DNA from: Zerene cesonia
Taxonomy: Eukaryota; Arthropoda; Insecta; Lepidoptera; Pieridae
Direction: 5' to 3'
Length of the DNA stretch: 64,000 nt
Assembly (NCBI RefSeq): GCF_012273895.1
Contig: NC_052102.1
Location: 4,920,917-4,984,916 of the forward strand
In this document: positions 49,581-63,600 of the stretch, piece by piece
Layout of the letters: each line of letters begins with the position of its first letter
Numbering within the stretch: position 1 is the stretch's first letter
Made by a program: the position numbers and the translations under genes
The notes under the pieces: generated by a model
Told to the model about the DNA's origin: nothing
What the model saw: the letters and a program-made list of their open reading frames with translations, nothing else
Databases searched by the model: none

Positions 49581-50760
49581 ATAACAATATAAAAAAATGG
49601 AGTAAACTTAATGTTTGATACATTTAATTATCGTCACCACCAACTTCGTCACCACTTATTTTGATACTCAGGTCATTAAATGTGTAAATAGTTTTTGTGT
49701 AGGCATTGACCTAAACAAATATTACCTACTGAAAATACAGAATAAACACGGAGTCGCCGAGGCATGTCACCGCTGTTGCGAAACCGTCAAAAGAGATTCA
49801 AACTTGTATTCGAAGTGAGTCAGTCATTCAGAATTGTGATCTTTTCTACCAACAAAATATAGCCATAATATATACCCTGTAAATATTCTTGTATTCCCGT
49901 ATACACTCATCTTATGCGACATTGCAAAAATGTAATGCAACATAACTACTGCCTATTCATAAGCGCGAATCTGCGCTAAATAAATTCACGTAAATTGCGC
50001 ATATTTATTTGAATAACTGAGAGCAAACATTTGCAGTAGGTGCCAGAGACTCTGCTTGAAGTTCCTTTAAAAGTTTTCACTTGCATTAGCATTTTCAGGT
50101 GGCATATCTTTAATTTATATTCGCTGCGAACCGGCAAGGCGTCATCTGCAGTAATATTATGACGACTTGCCAATATGCTAGTGTGTCACATTTAATAACT
50201 GTTCAGTTCAATATCGCTGGAAAGTAGATTAATTTATTTTGTCAGTTTTATAAATGCTCTTATTAACAGTGAGTTAATAAATTGAATCAAAATAAAAACA
50301 TGTTTTATATATAAAAGTATATTTCGTAGATTTTATTGCCACGTAATTTTACAATTAGGTTTGTGCTTTATTACTACACATTGGTATTAATAGAAATATT
50401 AACCCGTGATTTTTTTATTTTATTTTAAACGTACATTCTAATAAACGAATAAGTAGTATTTGAATGGCGGCCGCGTCATTAGTAAATTTTAAACCTTTTA
50501 AACACTGAGCCAAAATATTTTATAACTTCATCTGCGTTATGTTTTGATTGAGGTTATACGCTAAAAAAATTTATTCATTTAAATAGGCAAAAAGTTTTAA
50601 TGTACAGAAAAGTACTGTTTAAGCTTTAAATTTAAAGTTGAATTCAAAGGTTTCCCAGTATACATACTTTTCAAGGTAGAATCCGATTTAAACACAAACT
50701 AATATAGCGCACATTCACAAAAAAAATCCAAAGGACACACGAATATCGGACACTCAAGAT
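49581..50760. other. AT-rich noncoding stretch
   Basis: No supported gene between the LINE end and the GC-rich island. Frames of 65-67 codons fit chance. Confidence 0.5.
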
Positions 50761-50880
50761 CGCGGGCTGTTGCGGTAGGTCGGGGTGCGGGCGCGTGCTG
50801 CCTTCGCAGGCTGGTGTGTCACTGGCCGCCGCGCGTCCCGCCCGCCCATCGCCCAGGCGCAATGACGCTTCACGCACCGA
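50761..50880. promoter_or_regulatory. GC-rich, CpG-dense island; probable promoter or 5' exon
   Basis: About 89 of 120 bases are G or C, with roughly 20 CpGs, in a window of about one third GC. It holds overlapping GC boxes (CCCGCCCGCCC, 50837-50847) and an initiator-like CCAGTG on the minus strand. Frames are open on both strands because stop codons are AT-rich, so they do not show direction. On the plus strand an ATG at the right edge (about 50862) opens 63 codons beginning MTLHAPISSLLTIISFLLHI. Compact islands like this in insects often mark transcription starts. Confidence 0.45.
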
Positions 50881-51535
50881 TATCAAGCCTACTTACTATC
50901 ATTTCCTTTCTATTGCACATACTTAACATTGGACCAATAAAAACCAACTTCCTTCATACATATCAAGTATTATTACTTCCCATTGTTCCGTACGCTACGT
51001 TGTTTAATCAAGATCTTATTTTTCGCTTTATTCATTTCTTTAGTCATTTATAATAACATGTTTAAATTGAATATTATCATATCAATATGAAGCAACCTAC
51101 TTGGGTCGTGTTTAAAATTTTCTTATAGCAAATGATATAAAAAGTCGAGCCATAGTCGAGAACGCAAAAAATTGATGACAGTAAAGTACTATTACGACCT
51201 CTCGTAACGCCTTTTGCTCTTTTCTCTAGACTTTTAGACATCCTAGACACTTTTATTTGAACATGGAACTAAATTATTATATATAGCCTTTAGCTTCACT
51301 CCGCTGAAGATGAGAAATACGGTGGCTGGGTTAAAAAAGCCGAGAAGAAGCGCATAGTTATATTTATAATGATTTGACAAAATTAATATTCTTCATTGCG
51401 TGATACATTGTAGTTATGCTTTTAAACTTTTTATGACCTGATTTTAATCTACTTTTATTTTTAGATGGTCCGTCGGATATTTAAGTTATAGGAAGTTACA
51501 TTATCATAAATCTGCATTTTATTTTCTAAGTTTCT

Positions 51536-51700
51536 GCTAGCGGCTTCACCCACGTAGTCAAAGGAATATTTCTAAGTCCTTTCTCAGGTGTATAACTATA
51601 TCTGCACCAAACTTCATCATATCATTCATATCCAAATCGGTTCAGTGATTTAGGCGCGAAGAAAAGACAAACCGACAAAATTATAACTTAATATTAGTAT
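51536..51700 (-). mobile_element. short lepidopteran repeat
   Basis: GCTAGCGGCTTCACCCACGT is followed by 'caccaaacttcatcatat', 'ccaaatcggttcagtgatt', 'gcgaagaaaagacaaacc' and an end in 'taatattagtat'. Classic repeat-tail order, no coding part. Confidence 0.65.
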
Positions 51701-52325
51701 TCGAATGACGTTTAAATAATAGGTTTACAAATAATGTTGTATATCTTTGATTGTTGTTAGTATTCTAAATTATTGAATGCGTAGCGTAAAATACAAATAA
51801 GTATAAAGTAAAAGGACAAAAAACAATATCAAATTATTTCTTTTCCCCTGAGAAATCGTACAGCTGTTGGAATAAAACTATGTTGTTCTATCACTAATAA
51901 ACAAAGTTAAATATGTGAGTTCGTCTCTAATAACCCTGAAAGTTCATCCTTAACTTCGAGTTGGGTAACTGCAAATTATTAATATTTATATTCAGATAAG
52001 TTAATATATTATGCGATGAACTAATACAAAAAATAATCACAGTTTTATGCTTATTAAAATAATAATTTACCCATCCGATAAATGCATAGCTATTATTCAA
52101 CTGAGAATCTTCAAGTGCGCTTATATCAAACAGTTGTCTTAGGGAATTATTTGGCGTCTATTTCTCTAGTAGATTGATTATTGTTTGGCTGAAATAGTCT
52201 TCACCTCAATTCGCATTCAAAGCTCTAATGTACATTATATATAAAAGCTTTTAAAATATGTATTCAGAAAGGAGGTTGCTTAACTCGAAATGAACTACAT
52301 ATATTAAAACCTTTCCATTTAACAG

Positions 52326-52353
52326 CCAACTTACTACACAGAACATCGCAAAG
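52326..52353 (+). other. candidate 28-nt microexon
   Basis: A fair acceptor (CCTTTCCATTTAACAG) is followed 28 nt later by a perfect donor AAG|GTAAGTG. All three frames are open across the 28 nt. One donor this good is expected by chance in the window, so the case is weak without transcript data. Confidence 0.2.
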
Positions 52354-55300
52354 GTAAGTGAACATTTGTAGACAAGGCTTAAACGGATTAGCATGATTAC
52401 GTTGACAGGTTTAAGTGCGGCTTGATCGCACACAAGATACCACTTTATTTTAATGCTGAGATGCTCCCGCAAATTGAGCAAAGTCTACATGACTTAAAAT
52501 AAATTATACGTAGATTTTCAATTTAAAACGCCGTACATATTCCTGGAAGCCATTATGTGGATCCTTTGGCGATTTGCGTTAATGCCAATGATCACAAGAA
52601 CGCAAAAAATGTATCGCGTCATACAGACATTGAAAATACAAAATAACTGAAGTGTTATGTAATCCAATCTCGTTACATTATTGTATAAATAGGTAATAAT
52701 GTCGACGCTTTTATCCTCGAAAATTCACGAAATATTTATGTGCAACGACCGAGCCGTTCGAACATTCAAAATTACTGACATAACATGCGCCATATTTTAA
52801 AGCTTTGTTAATTTTTGGTATTAAGTGAATTTCACACTATCAACACTAAAATCGGGCGAAATGATCTTTTAATTGAAACAAATTACCTATAAGGTAAAAT
52901 GAATGAGCCACCTATAACGACATGCCTGGGAATAATGATAACGTCATAAAAATTCAAAGCTAAATTTGAATTACACTGCGGTTACAGAAGCGTGATTTGT
53001 AATTAACACGTCTTTCTTTCGATTTAAAGTGGGTCTGTTGAGAGACAATTAATTCGCCAAAGCTTACGTCAAGTAATAAATACGTGTACCGTGTACAATT
53101 ATACATTTTTTGAGTCGTTTCTTTCTCTTAATTTGGGATATCTTTGATAAAATTAAATTTTCAATGTAATGTTTCATAATTCCCTTTTCTGCTGACAATT
53201 AAAGCCATTAATAATCAATTATACGAATTTATGTAGCTGCACGGAATTTTACTTTTGACTATGATTACTGAGAGCTGCGATATAGGTGTGATTGCGTAAG
53301 CAGTCTGTTGCATAAAATAATGTCATTAAAACTACCACATCTGTAGTACACCTTTAGTAGTATTTGTATTGTACGTGCCGTAAAAGCTCCTAGTAGTGTA
53401 AATACCGTTCCATTAGACCCAAGCGACGCTTGACAGAGCTGGACATTTCCTTTACGAAGGTGAAAACAATGCTCTTTACGCTTTTTACAGTACCGGACAG
53501 ACATACCAGTGCAGGTTTCAAAACTCATTCGACACACTTAGAAAAGTGAGCTTGGCCATTTCATGCGTTATGACGACATGTAAAACTAACGAATTTAATA
53601 GTAGTAAGTAATAGTCACTGGTATGTGCATTATATTTATTTGAGAAACAACAATCACAACGACCAAACAAACTCGACGTTTCAAATAGAGACATCGCTAT
53701 TAAAGGTAAAGCTTTTAATTAGATAATTTTCCAACTAAAATGACCGCCGGCATGGAGAGACAAATATTTCCACGGGAACATTTATAATTTAATATTTAGT
53801 TCCGGCAATATCATTGATGGTAATAAATAAACTTATTTTACAAACCTTTGTCGAGAGTAACTTTTACAAACTGTCCTCGAGCGTTTGATGTTGTTTTACA
53901 AACATAACTGTTAATTATTTTAGATGTCGAATCATCACTACATTTGATATTATGCTCATAATATGTAGCTGATTGATACTCACCGAACGAAAGTAGTCAT
54001 ATTAAATTGGATGCGTACCTGTAACAAGAGTGTTGTACTTAATAGTAGTACTTTATAGAGACCGAGTAAATATTCTCACACAATAATACGGTTGTTGATA
54101 ACAAAGCTATAAGAAACGGCGTCGGATATTGTATCTATCTTTACTATCAGAAACGGAAAAACGATGAAGCGTCACCCGCCTGATGCCGACGGGGAAATAT
54201 GATAGGCGAACAAAAGCCTGAAATAGTGCAGACGTCCAAATCATTATTTATTGTTTCGTTAACGAGCAGCGAAGGAAAGCAGGCCGGATCCGTGGCTCAG
54301 TGCCCGTCCGGAACTACAAACTGACTCGCGACTGCCGTATTTTGGATTAATCGTAATCTCGCAACCCATTCGGTAATTCCATTCTGAGATAATTACCTAA
54401 GTCCTGAAACTTTACGTTTAATCCCGTCAGATAAGGGGAAGGTAGAAATCCGAATGTCGCGAATAGCCACGTACTTTACAATATTTATTACCGAGACTGT
54501 AGTCTAACTTCGTTTTAATTTCAACTAAACTTTATATAGCAAAAAAGAAGTAAGATTCTGCTTTAGCGTGGCAGTTTTGTGAAATAACCATGTTAAGGTT
54601 GGGCTTAATTTATTTATTCTATCAAATTAACGTTAGTGGCGTCAAAGCCTTCTCCATCACTGCAACATTTAATAGAGCTAGTAAAGTATCGACTGGCAGC
54701 GACGTAAAGCTAATTTAAATGTCTTCAAGGATATAAAACTTATCAAAGAAAATGGAACAAACAAGTAGTGTGATACTGATGTACCTCTATTACGTTTATA
54801 CTCTTCCATTTAATATGATTTACAGATATATCGCGTATGACTTCAGAGAAAATATGTTCGAGGTGTATGGCTATTTTTTATCTGAAGCTACGTCACATTT
54901 TACATGTTACGAATGCTGCGAACAATAGAAGATTGTTTTTGTCCAGAAAGTAGGTCGAATGTTACTTCGCACCTAAATACTTGCATAGTAAAACTTTTTC
55001 AATCAACAATTAGTTAATTAAAAATGTCGCTAGTGAACGATTCAAGTTTACGAGGAAACGAGACGTTATACACGCATCGTGGGTACAATACAGGGTCCGT
55101 AATTCGCAGAGGAAGCGACCGGCTCGAGATTCGAGAATGAGCAAACTTTTTGGGAAATTGGAAGCCAATGAGAAAACATGGGATAAGTTCTTGCCATGAG
55201 ATAGACAAAAACAGTAAACATTGAAAGGGGCTCAATTAGCTACAGATACTCGTATGTCTGATAGAGCGTGGATAATAAAATAAATTTGAGCAAATATTTA

Positions 55301-55493
55301 GTTCAGTTAATAGCTAGGTTATTTGCAAGCTAAAATTGATTTAATTCCATGAACATAATTAATCAACGGAGTATCCTACTGGTGATTAAGGTAATTTTCC
55401 GTTATTATTACATTACACAACAAGGCAATAAAGTTACACTTTATTAGTATTTTCTTGTGTTTGACTTTACGCGAGTATTATACATTTAGATAT
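52354..55493. other. mostly AT-rich noncoding stretch
   Basis: No supported gene. A GC-richer patch at about 54165-54330 ('gcaggccggatccgtggc' and nearby) may be a regulatory element or exon, but no boundaries are clear. Confidence 0.5.
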
Positions 55494-55619
55494 TAAAAAC
55501 TTTTTAACGGAGCATGGTCACGGGGAGACAGCGTGACCACGCTCGCTGCAAAGTGTTCGAAACGTCGGGTTAATAATATAATGAATAAATCGCGTTTAAA
55601 ATCCGTTAAAAAGTTTTTA
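55494..55619. mobile_element. short foldback relative of the Penelope-like ends
   Basis: Exact 18-bp terminal inverted repeats (TAAAAACTTTTTAACGGA, 55494-55511 and 55602-55619). An inner 11-bp inverted repeat GCATGGTCACG/CGTGACCACGC (55512-55522, 55532-55542) has one mismatch. The right part carries 'cgaaacgtcgggttaata' and 'atgaataaatcgcg', the same as the ends of the 32844-33482 element. It looks like a terminal repeat that survives alone. Confidence 0.6.
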
Positions 55620-56350
55620 GACTTTATTGCCTTGGTGTTCATAGAGGATATACGTTTAGAAAGAAACATTAAAATTTAGAACATGCGCTGTGTAAAAAAC
55701 GGTAATAAGCACTGCTCAGTTGGGTAATAAATAAAGAGAAGTCAACGAAACAGACGCTCAAAACATTTCATCGACAGCTGTCGCGCGTGCGAACTTTGAT
55801 AACATCCGCTCTCTGTCAATAAAATATTGATCTCTTTCGTGGTTATGAGTAATAACATATACTTCTACTGAAACTGACAATACCAAAAGAAACGTACATA
55901 CAAAACAGATTTTTTTATCAGGAGAGAAAAACGATATTATTTCATCATTCCACCGATTTTAACCCATCTATCATATAGATATGCCGGTGAGAGTAAGTAG
56001 CGAAGGTGACATCGCACGCGCCCCGGTGTACTGATAAATCATGGCGTTTAAACGAATTGATCGCTCCTGAGCTATTTTGTTTATATAAATTGGCTCTAAA
56101 GTATGATTTGTTAGAAATCTCTCATTAAATCTCATCTAACTCATGAATTATTAGATTAGGGCCTATGAATTCATATCCTTAAAGTAAAATTTTTCGAAAG
56201 TTGGATTTTACGATTACATTATAGAATTTTTTTATTGGATTCATATAAAATCAAACATATTTATTTCAAATTTTTTTATTATTTCGAAAAGAAATGATTT
56301 TTTAATTTTATTACTTAACTATATATTGATTATTCATTTGATTACATATC

Positions 56351-56455
56351 CTATTGTGGGTACTACCAGGAAATAGTGAAGAGTTCTAAACAAATAATTT
56401 AATAATATAATGGATAAATCTAATAAAATCCGTCCTAAAATTTTCTGAATTTACC
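56351..56455 (+). mobile_element. diverged copy of the same terminal sequence
   Basis: 'tttaataatataatggata' and 'aatccgtcctaaaattttct' match 'ttaataatataatgaata' and 'aatccgttaaaaagttttt' of the 55494 copy in the same orientation. The upstream half is strongly diverged. Confidence 0.45.
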
Positions 56456-57485
56456 GTAAACAATTAAAAAGTAATTAGTGGTCTGAGAATACTGTGATAA
56501 TCACATTGTTACCTCGCTATAACTATATGTACATATTGTAATAAAAGTTAGTTATTAGGCGATGGGTTTTATTTACAAAATCCATAATATTGTTTTTCCT
56601 CGCAATCCCTTCTTAAATTACACTTTTCTTTAAGGTCCAGCTCAAATTACAATTTAAAGACGATAAGGTCACGAATTCTTTCATTGATCCTTCCATTAAT
56701 GTAAATCAATTTTAAGAAAATATTCCAATATAAGTAATTTCAGAAATAAATGGGAATTGTGCTTTACTGTTTACACCCGAAGGTCGCTATTACCTAATAA
56801 ATACTGGCACAAAACTATTAACATCGCTATCCATTTTTCAACAACCCCGCTAAATGCTACTCAACTTTAACAATTGGAGAGCAAAACTGAACATCTTTAC
56901 ACGAAACAATACAATCGACGACTATGCTCTCAAGGTTTACAATAGCAACTTTGTAAAACAAGTCTTGTGCGCTTTCTTTCGCTATTAATAGTCTTAGGAA
57001 GTTTTATTTATGCGCTTGTGTTGACTCTTTTTCAATGGGCAATTTATTTGAAAGAGCTTATAACAAGAATATGGTAATATTTTCAAAGTATTAAAGCAAG
57101 CCGGACTTTGGCGCCTTCATAAATATTTAAAGAAAAACCATAGGGATTTAACTTCCACTGGGGAAATATGCTACAGAAATTAAATATGTATGTAATGTAA
57201 ATTGCCTTTTCTTAAAATTCATCTTCAAATGCAGTCTTTCATCGTTATTACTGAAATGATTGAATTTAAGTTACGTCATCTAGTCAAGATCGTTACAATT
57301 CTTAAAAAGCAGGCACAATTATTTCAACCAAGGGACGGCAGTGGCCGAGGTTAACTCATTTAAAACTTTCGATTGTGGAAATCAATTTATGCATTGTTCA
57401 TATGTAGTTTTAAATAATCGTAGTGAGTGTGATGCTTTTATGTTAATTTTATTTTAAAAAATCTGCACTCCTCCTCTAAATAAAT
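56456..57485. other. AT-rich noncoding stretch
   Basis: Nothing supported. Confidence 0.5.
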
Positions 57486-57683
57486 CAGTTTTCTCTTTCC
57501 GCCCATTGCTTCGCCTGTGTGGCCATGGGAAATGTTTTAGAAAAAAATCATTCAGTGCATTAAAAAGTATCCTATATCATTCTCTAGCCTTTTTATATTT
57601 ACCATAAAATCACTCCGTTGCCACGCGAAAGAAAGCCAAATAAATAAACAAACACACGTTCGCATTTAAAATATTAATAAGGA
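57486..57683 (-). mobile_element. short lepidopteran repeat
   Basis: 'tccgcccattgcttcgcctg' is followed by 'tcattctctagccttttt', 'gttgccacgcgaaagaaa', 'aataaacaaacacacgttc' and an end in 'aaaatattaataaggac'. Canonical repeat-tail order with no coding part. Confidence 0.65.
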
Positions 57684-60600
57684 CAGTAAGGACAAATGTG
57701 CGAAATTTCATACTGCTCCGTCCGCGCCATTTAAAAAAAACACTTGAAATAAAATCCTGACATTTTATATTTTACACGAAGCAATAGATAGCTCACAAAA
57801 AATATTTTGTTGGTGCATATGCCTTTTGTAACAGATTGCTGTTCTAAAACTGAGTTATATAAATCCTATTTTGTTTTTATTCCAAAATAAAAATAGAACA
57901 CGTTTCAACTTTTTTTTTCATTTTATGACAACTAAAATGGTAACATTTGTACATTATTCAACACTGTTTATCAGTTATTTATTTTTATCAAATGAATGCA
58001 CTGTATTAATCAGAAGTATTTTAATTGCTGTTCTTTGTATTGTGTTCCTTATATCTCTATCAGGTACATCATTTTCATCATTGTATAACAGGCTGACAAT
58101 TACTTTAAAAGGAATAGACCTTTTTACACGTCAATTTATCACCATCAGTTCTGATAATATAAATTAGAACAGAGACGAAAGATAACATTGTCTTAAGAAC
58201 CGCCCTACATTACTCTTATGTCAATTACATAAAGTTAATTAAATCGAGGGCCAGCAATATAATTTGCTATGCAGAATCTTCCGAGAAACCAGCAACCGTA
58301 TGCACGTACAACCACTTTATAGATATTAAAATTAAATACACACCGTTTGTGCAATTCACTAAATAGCTGATAAAAACGTCATGTCGTTGCATTTACGACC
58401 ATAAAACCATACAGGTATCACAATATATTGTAAATTCGCAGACGTAGATTTAATTAATACACAGTAAACATCAAGTCGTGTACTCGGCTTAGTTTAGGTG
58501 AGGCCCTATTTAGGCAATAGCACGTTTCATATTTTGCAAATTGCAGTTTAAGATCGTGAGGCGGAAGGCGGCGGTTGGTCACGCGTCCCAGCTATCGCTG
58601 ACACGTAGTGCGCCCTTAATTGATATTGCTGTAACGAAGACGCGTCGGTACAGTTTCAATAAGGTATTCTACGTTACTCTTGGGAATACATAATTAACGT
58701 CGTCAGCGCTTCTTGCAAACATCTCAGTTTAATTATTGGAGTATCGCATTTCTTTTATGATTGCTGGCTTTGCTTGATGATCACTGAAGTTTATACTAAA
58801 AATTTTAAAAAGATCGGTCCTGCCAATGGTTTTCAAAAACGATGGACACATACAAAAAGGATAAGCCGAGTATAAATTATCACGGTTCAGAAGATGCAGC
58901 GAAGTGAAAGACGAAAAGACGGACAGAGAGATTGACAGATAAACGGATATTGTGACTTCGCACAGTAGTAAAAAATGTAAAAATGTAATATCATTCTACA
59001 ACTTTTATTCAAGTGGTACCTACAATTACTATAACCTTATTTATAATTTTATAAGCAGGTAACTTATATAATTGTAGACTTCCATTATTATAACCTGCTT
59101 CAAATTCGAGCTTACCTAACAAAACAAATATAATTGAAAAGTCATTCAATAAATTGGCTACAGTCAAAGGTATGCTTTTTCATCTCTTTGCTAATAGAAA
59201 AAAGATTGATGAATGAAATTTCATCTTTTAAAAACATTGATAAAAATTTCATATTCATTTGAATATTCGATGCTTGTTCTTTTCACATCTTGTTTTTTTA
59301 TATTAGCAATAATATTTTCATAGAAAATTAATATTTTCGTTATTGAACACATTTCGAAAGTTTGGTCTTATTATATTATAAAGTTATGTTGATTTTCATT
59401 CAGCGTGTACATACATACATTTTTTTATTATTTATATATCAACGGCATACATTGTGATCTCCTATAAATATTTATAAAATTGGAAGACGAAATTTATTTT
59501 TCTGGCTTTAGCAAAGTAATTTCCAAGTGTTAAAAAATCTAAATATTAAAAAAGGGAATAACATCTTTGACTTATGAAATTTTTAAAAAAGAAATTGCTA
59601 TATTTTCTTTGTGAATTCAAATTCTCAATCAGCTTGAATCTATAGAAGCAGTATTTTACACATTCGCTAGCTTTTTCTTACCCAGTAGAGATGTGACTAG
59701 ATTTCAAATTTTGTAGTAATTAAGAGTAAAAGGAAACCAATAGCAATTTCGAATCCAACACAGCATATCCCTTAAAGGTAGATATAATGAAGAAGAAACC
59801 TCTGCGTGGCGCAAACAAAAAATACGCGGTTTCGTATTAAATTAGAAAGAAAAAAAATGGAATAAAAATGTAAAATGGATCTCAAGAGAAGCGGGAGCGA
59901 AAAACCAATCAAGTACGAGTCGGCCGCCGATTAATGGCACCGTACGACCATTTTTACATTTAACATAAAATGTGCTTGTTATGTTACAAGGAGTGTACCT
60001 ATTTGCCTTATCTCACTTAAAATTTGTAAATTATAAAAGTAAATAATTAATTGCGCAATATTAAAATACAAGTAACACAAACGTTAAAAATGTCAACAAA
60101 AAATGCTTCACTAATGCGACAACCGAACAGAGTTCATAATTCAGTCTTTATCGCGTTGAAGAATGCATTGAATGTCAGACATCCAAAGGAAATGAAATTT
60201 GCGATGAAAAGTTACAAGAAATGGCTGCGCCTTCTCATATCTCACAAAGAATTGGAAGGAAACTTGTTTAAATATGTCTTTTATTGAACAAACAAGTTCG
60301 ATATAAAATACTAAGTCTCAAATAACAAGAGTTCAGTCCCTTTTGTGGGTTTATAACGATCTTTGCTTCACGTAATTTCATTCGCAACGTTATTATCTAA
60401 ATACCAAACTTTATAATGGTTAGCTGGCTCAATAAGATATTCGTGTTTACAACGTTTCATTAATTAGGAAGAAAATTCGAGTAGCGTCAAGTTGCTCCTT
60501 TTATTAAGATTTGTTTTTAAATACAATTTGTTTAGACATACAAAACCCTTTTCTTCCTCGGAACTTTTAAATATGATTTAAATTCATAATTCTCAACAAA

Positions 60601-63600
60601 TATTTGTTGTTCGTGAACATTTATAAATTATAAAAGCTTTTCTTATAAATAAGGTTAACATCGCGATAATTTCTTTAAAACGGAGCTATGAAAAATTTCA
60701 ACATTATACCATAGTTTAAGACAATTTTTCGCGTAAAAAGGTTACTTTTCAGCGAGGGCTTGTGGATAATATTTTACGTAAAATAAAACACTTTAGGGAT
60801 TAAAATCTGATTTCTGCGAAAAATGTATGGAATTTAAAGGCTCTCTTAGTTTTATAAAGTAGCCAATTCTTTTGAAAAGTATAAATTTTATGTAAAATGT
60901 AGAATCAATAATACCTGACCGGTTTGCAAATCCATTAACCTGACTATATCTTTCCTTATACAATCCCAGCCGTTACTTAATTCAATAAAATGCGACGGCC
61001 AGGATAAATTGTTACAGCTGCAACGGCCTAGCATAAAGCTGTAATTATTTACTTTTAAAACTGATTTAAATATAATACAGGGTATATACATTTATATCAT
61101 TTCTTTGTGAGGTATAATATTCTGAACTTTTAAAGTAATGGTAAATGTTCAATTTAATCGTTCGAAAGTTCTGGGAACTTCGGTGAAGATTTTTTCAATA
61201 ATGTTTAAAATATTACTTTCTGGCACCAAGATAGCTGTTAATAATTCTTAGAAAATAAGAAACTTGCAGAAAATATATTTTTATATCTGGCAACCTCATA
61301 TTGTCGCAGAATAGTCTCATATACCATCTTATTTACGAGGTCACCTCGCTCAAACCGCCAACTGTTTACGAGTTGGCGACAATTCTGGGTGTGAACAGCT
61401 AGCAGAAATTTATGGGATATAACCAGCTCGAAATCGAAACATAATAAGCTTACTAGCAAACTAAGCTAGCCAAAATAAACTTATCAGGAATACATTCTTA
61501 AGAGAGCTGTGACATATCTTATTATCTAAATACTGTTATTGACTCGTGTGATATACTGAAAAACTGCTTATTACTATATTTTAACAATGTAGGGTATAAT
61601 TTTATTCAATAATTAATCTACGAATTAATTAGATACAGAAGTCTCCCGGAAACAAACATCGAAAACACCCACAAGGTTGAAAAAGTAATATACGTACAAA
61701 ATATATACAAACAATTTCATCAGTAACAAGTTAATGGCAATCTTCTTTGGCAATATAATCGTACACTCTTGATTGTTGCTGGGCTACTATATAATAAATT
61801 TATATCACTTAATAACCCACTTCATTTCATAGCAACTTTACTCTCTTCCGTGTAAACAACGTTCTATTTGAGCAAGGTATTCCACTCAACAAATATCACA
61901 ATAATTATTTTATGTTGGGTATTCCTGATTTTCCTCTGAATTCATCCCTTGTGTGCTTTGTTCGTTGAATCGGAAGACATTGTTATTTCCTTGATGCTTT
62001 AATAAAGTTTGCATAAATTCCCGTAGCACAACTCGCAGGATAAAACGTTAATTGTTTAAAGTTTAAGCGAATAAGCTAGTGAGAGAAGCGCTTTTAAAAT
62101 CCGCTGATTAATTATATCTCATGTACCGTTAGACATTTGACGTCTATAGCTACATCTAAATTAATTAATGCATTCCTCTGACTTGGAGATAATAACTTCG
62201 TCGCGGCGCCAGATGTTGACGGGCATAATAGCTGAGTTATGAATTTTAATGTCTGCTCGACGAAAATCCGAATGAATATTGAACAAATAAAAAAGGATAA
62301 TTAGACTAGGAAAGGATGTTTCCGTTGAGGAATAGCCAGCAACTCCCAGAAGGAAAATTTGCTGTGAACATTGAAAAGTAATTATGATGAAAACTCATTT
62401 AAAATGCTGCAATAAAAGCTGTTTGACAAAGCATATCGTACTATTATGATTTATGACATTTGCAGATACCATCTATTTTGATTTATAAAATATGTTGAAA
62501 TAAATTAATCCATCTGTCTTTAATGCGCTTAGAGGCAATATCATGTTTACTACAAATATTTGTTACGAGCGACCCGCCCTTGCTTCATTTCGCAGTAGAT
62601 GGGTAATTAGCGATTATTTATTCAATATTAACCTGTAAAGATAAAATTCCACAATAAGGTCTTCGATATCAGTAACAACTGAGCTAAAATCTATTATCGA
62701 ATAACAACTTAATTATATTTTAATGTGTTGTAACAATATTCAAATAAACTTCAGAATTAATTAAATGTTAATCTTAGCAATTTATAATCAGTACACAAAT
62801 ATTACAAAATACACAAGTATTAAATATTCGAACCAGCACGTGCCTGTAGGAATACCTTCAACGTACTTAAAACTAGTAAAGCGAAACCGCTAAAGAATTT
62901 AAAATCACAGAAATTCTAGATGTAATTATGATAACACAGGATGCAGGGAACACAAAACCGATTTGTGAATAGTATGTACCGCAGAACGTCGTCTATTTTA
63001 TGTATTAAGACTTTTATTTCCACACAATAACTTGAACGGCATTGTAAAGCAAAACTGGAACTTGGTACGTCCTGCTTCACAATATGGAATATATTTTCAT
63101 TTATAAATGCCAGATCTGATTACATTTATATAAGGAAATGTTATTCAATATTCATATATTTCAATTAAGCATTATCTAGCCCGTGTACTTAGCATTGAAG
63201 CCAATCGCTTTTTAGTAGGTACAATCAAAAATAAATTTTGTATACAATAGTCTTCTGGACCGTTCTATTGTCCAATTTAAAAAGTATCTAAGTATAATAC
63301 CGATTGTAATATTAATCGAAGAATAAACATACCTAATAATGCCAAATTATAATTATACAATACTCAAATTACCAAATACAAATTACCAAAACCAAAATTT
63401 GAATTCTTCAAAATGAACTTGACGTGATGTATGATAGGAAATTCATGCATTCAATCAACAAAGTTTTCCATAACTATTTCGCGTCTAATTTCAGAAACTA
63501 CTTGGTGGATAGACGAGCAATCTCTTGGTATGTGTAAACGAGCTCTATTGACGCATTGCTTCGGGCTATCCTTTACAGCTAAACGAACCTTATGTGATTC

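Noticed and set aside
57871..58167. 98-codon hydrophobic frame resembling a membrane protein
   Set aside because: T-rich DNA gives Phe/Leu/Ile-rich frames by default; no gene context.
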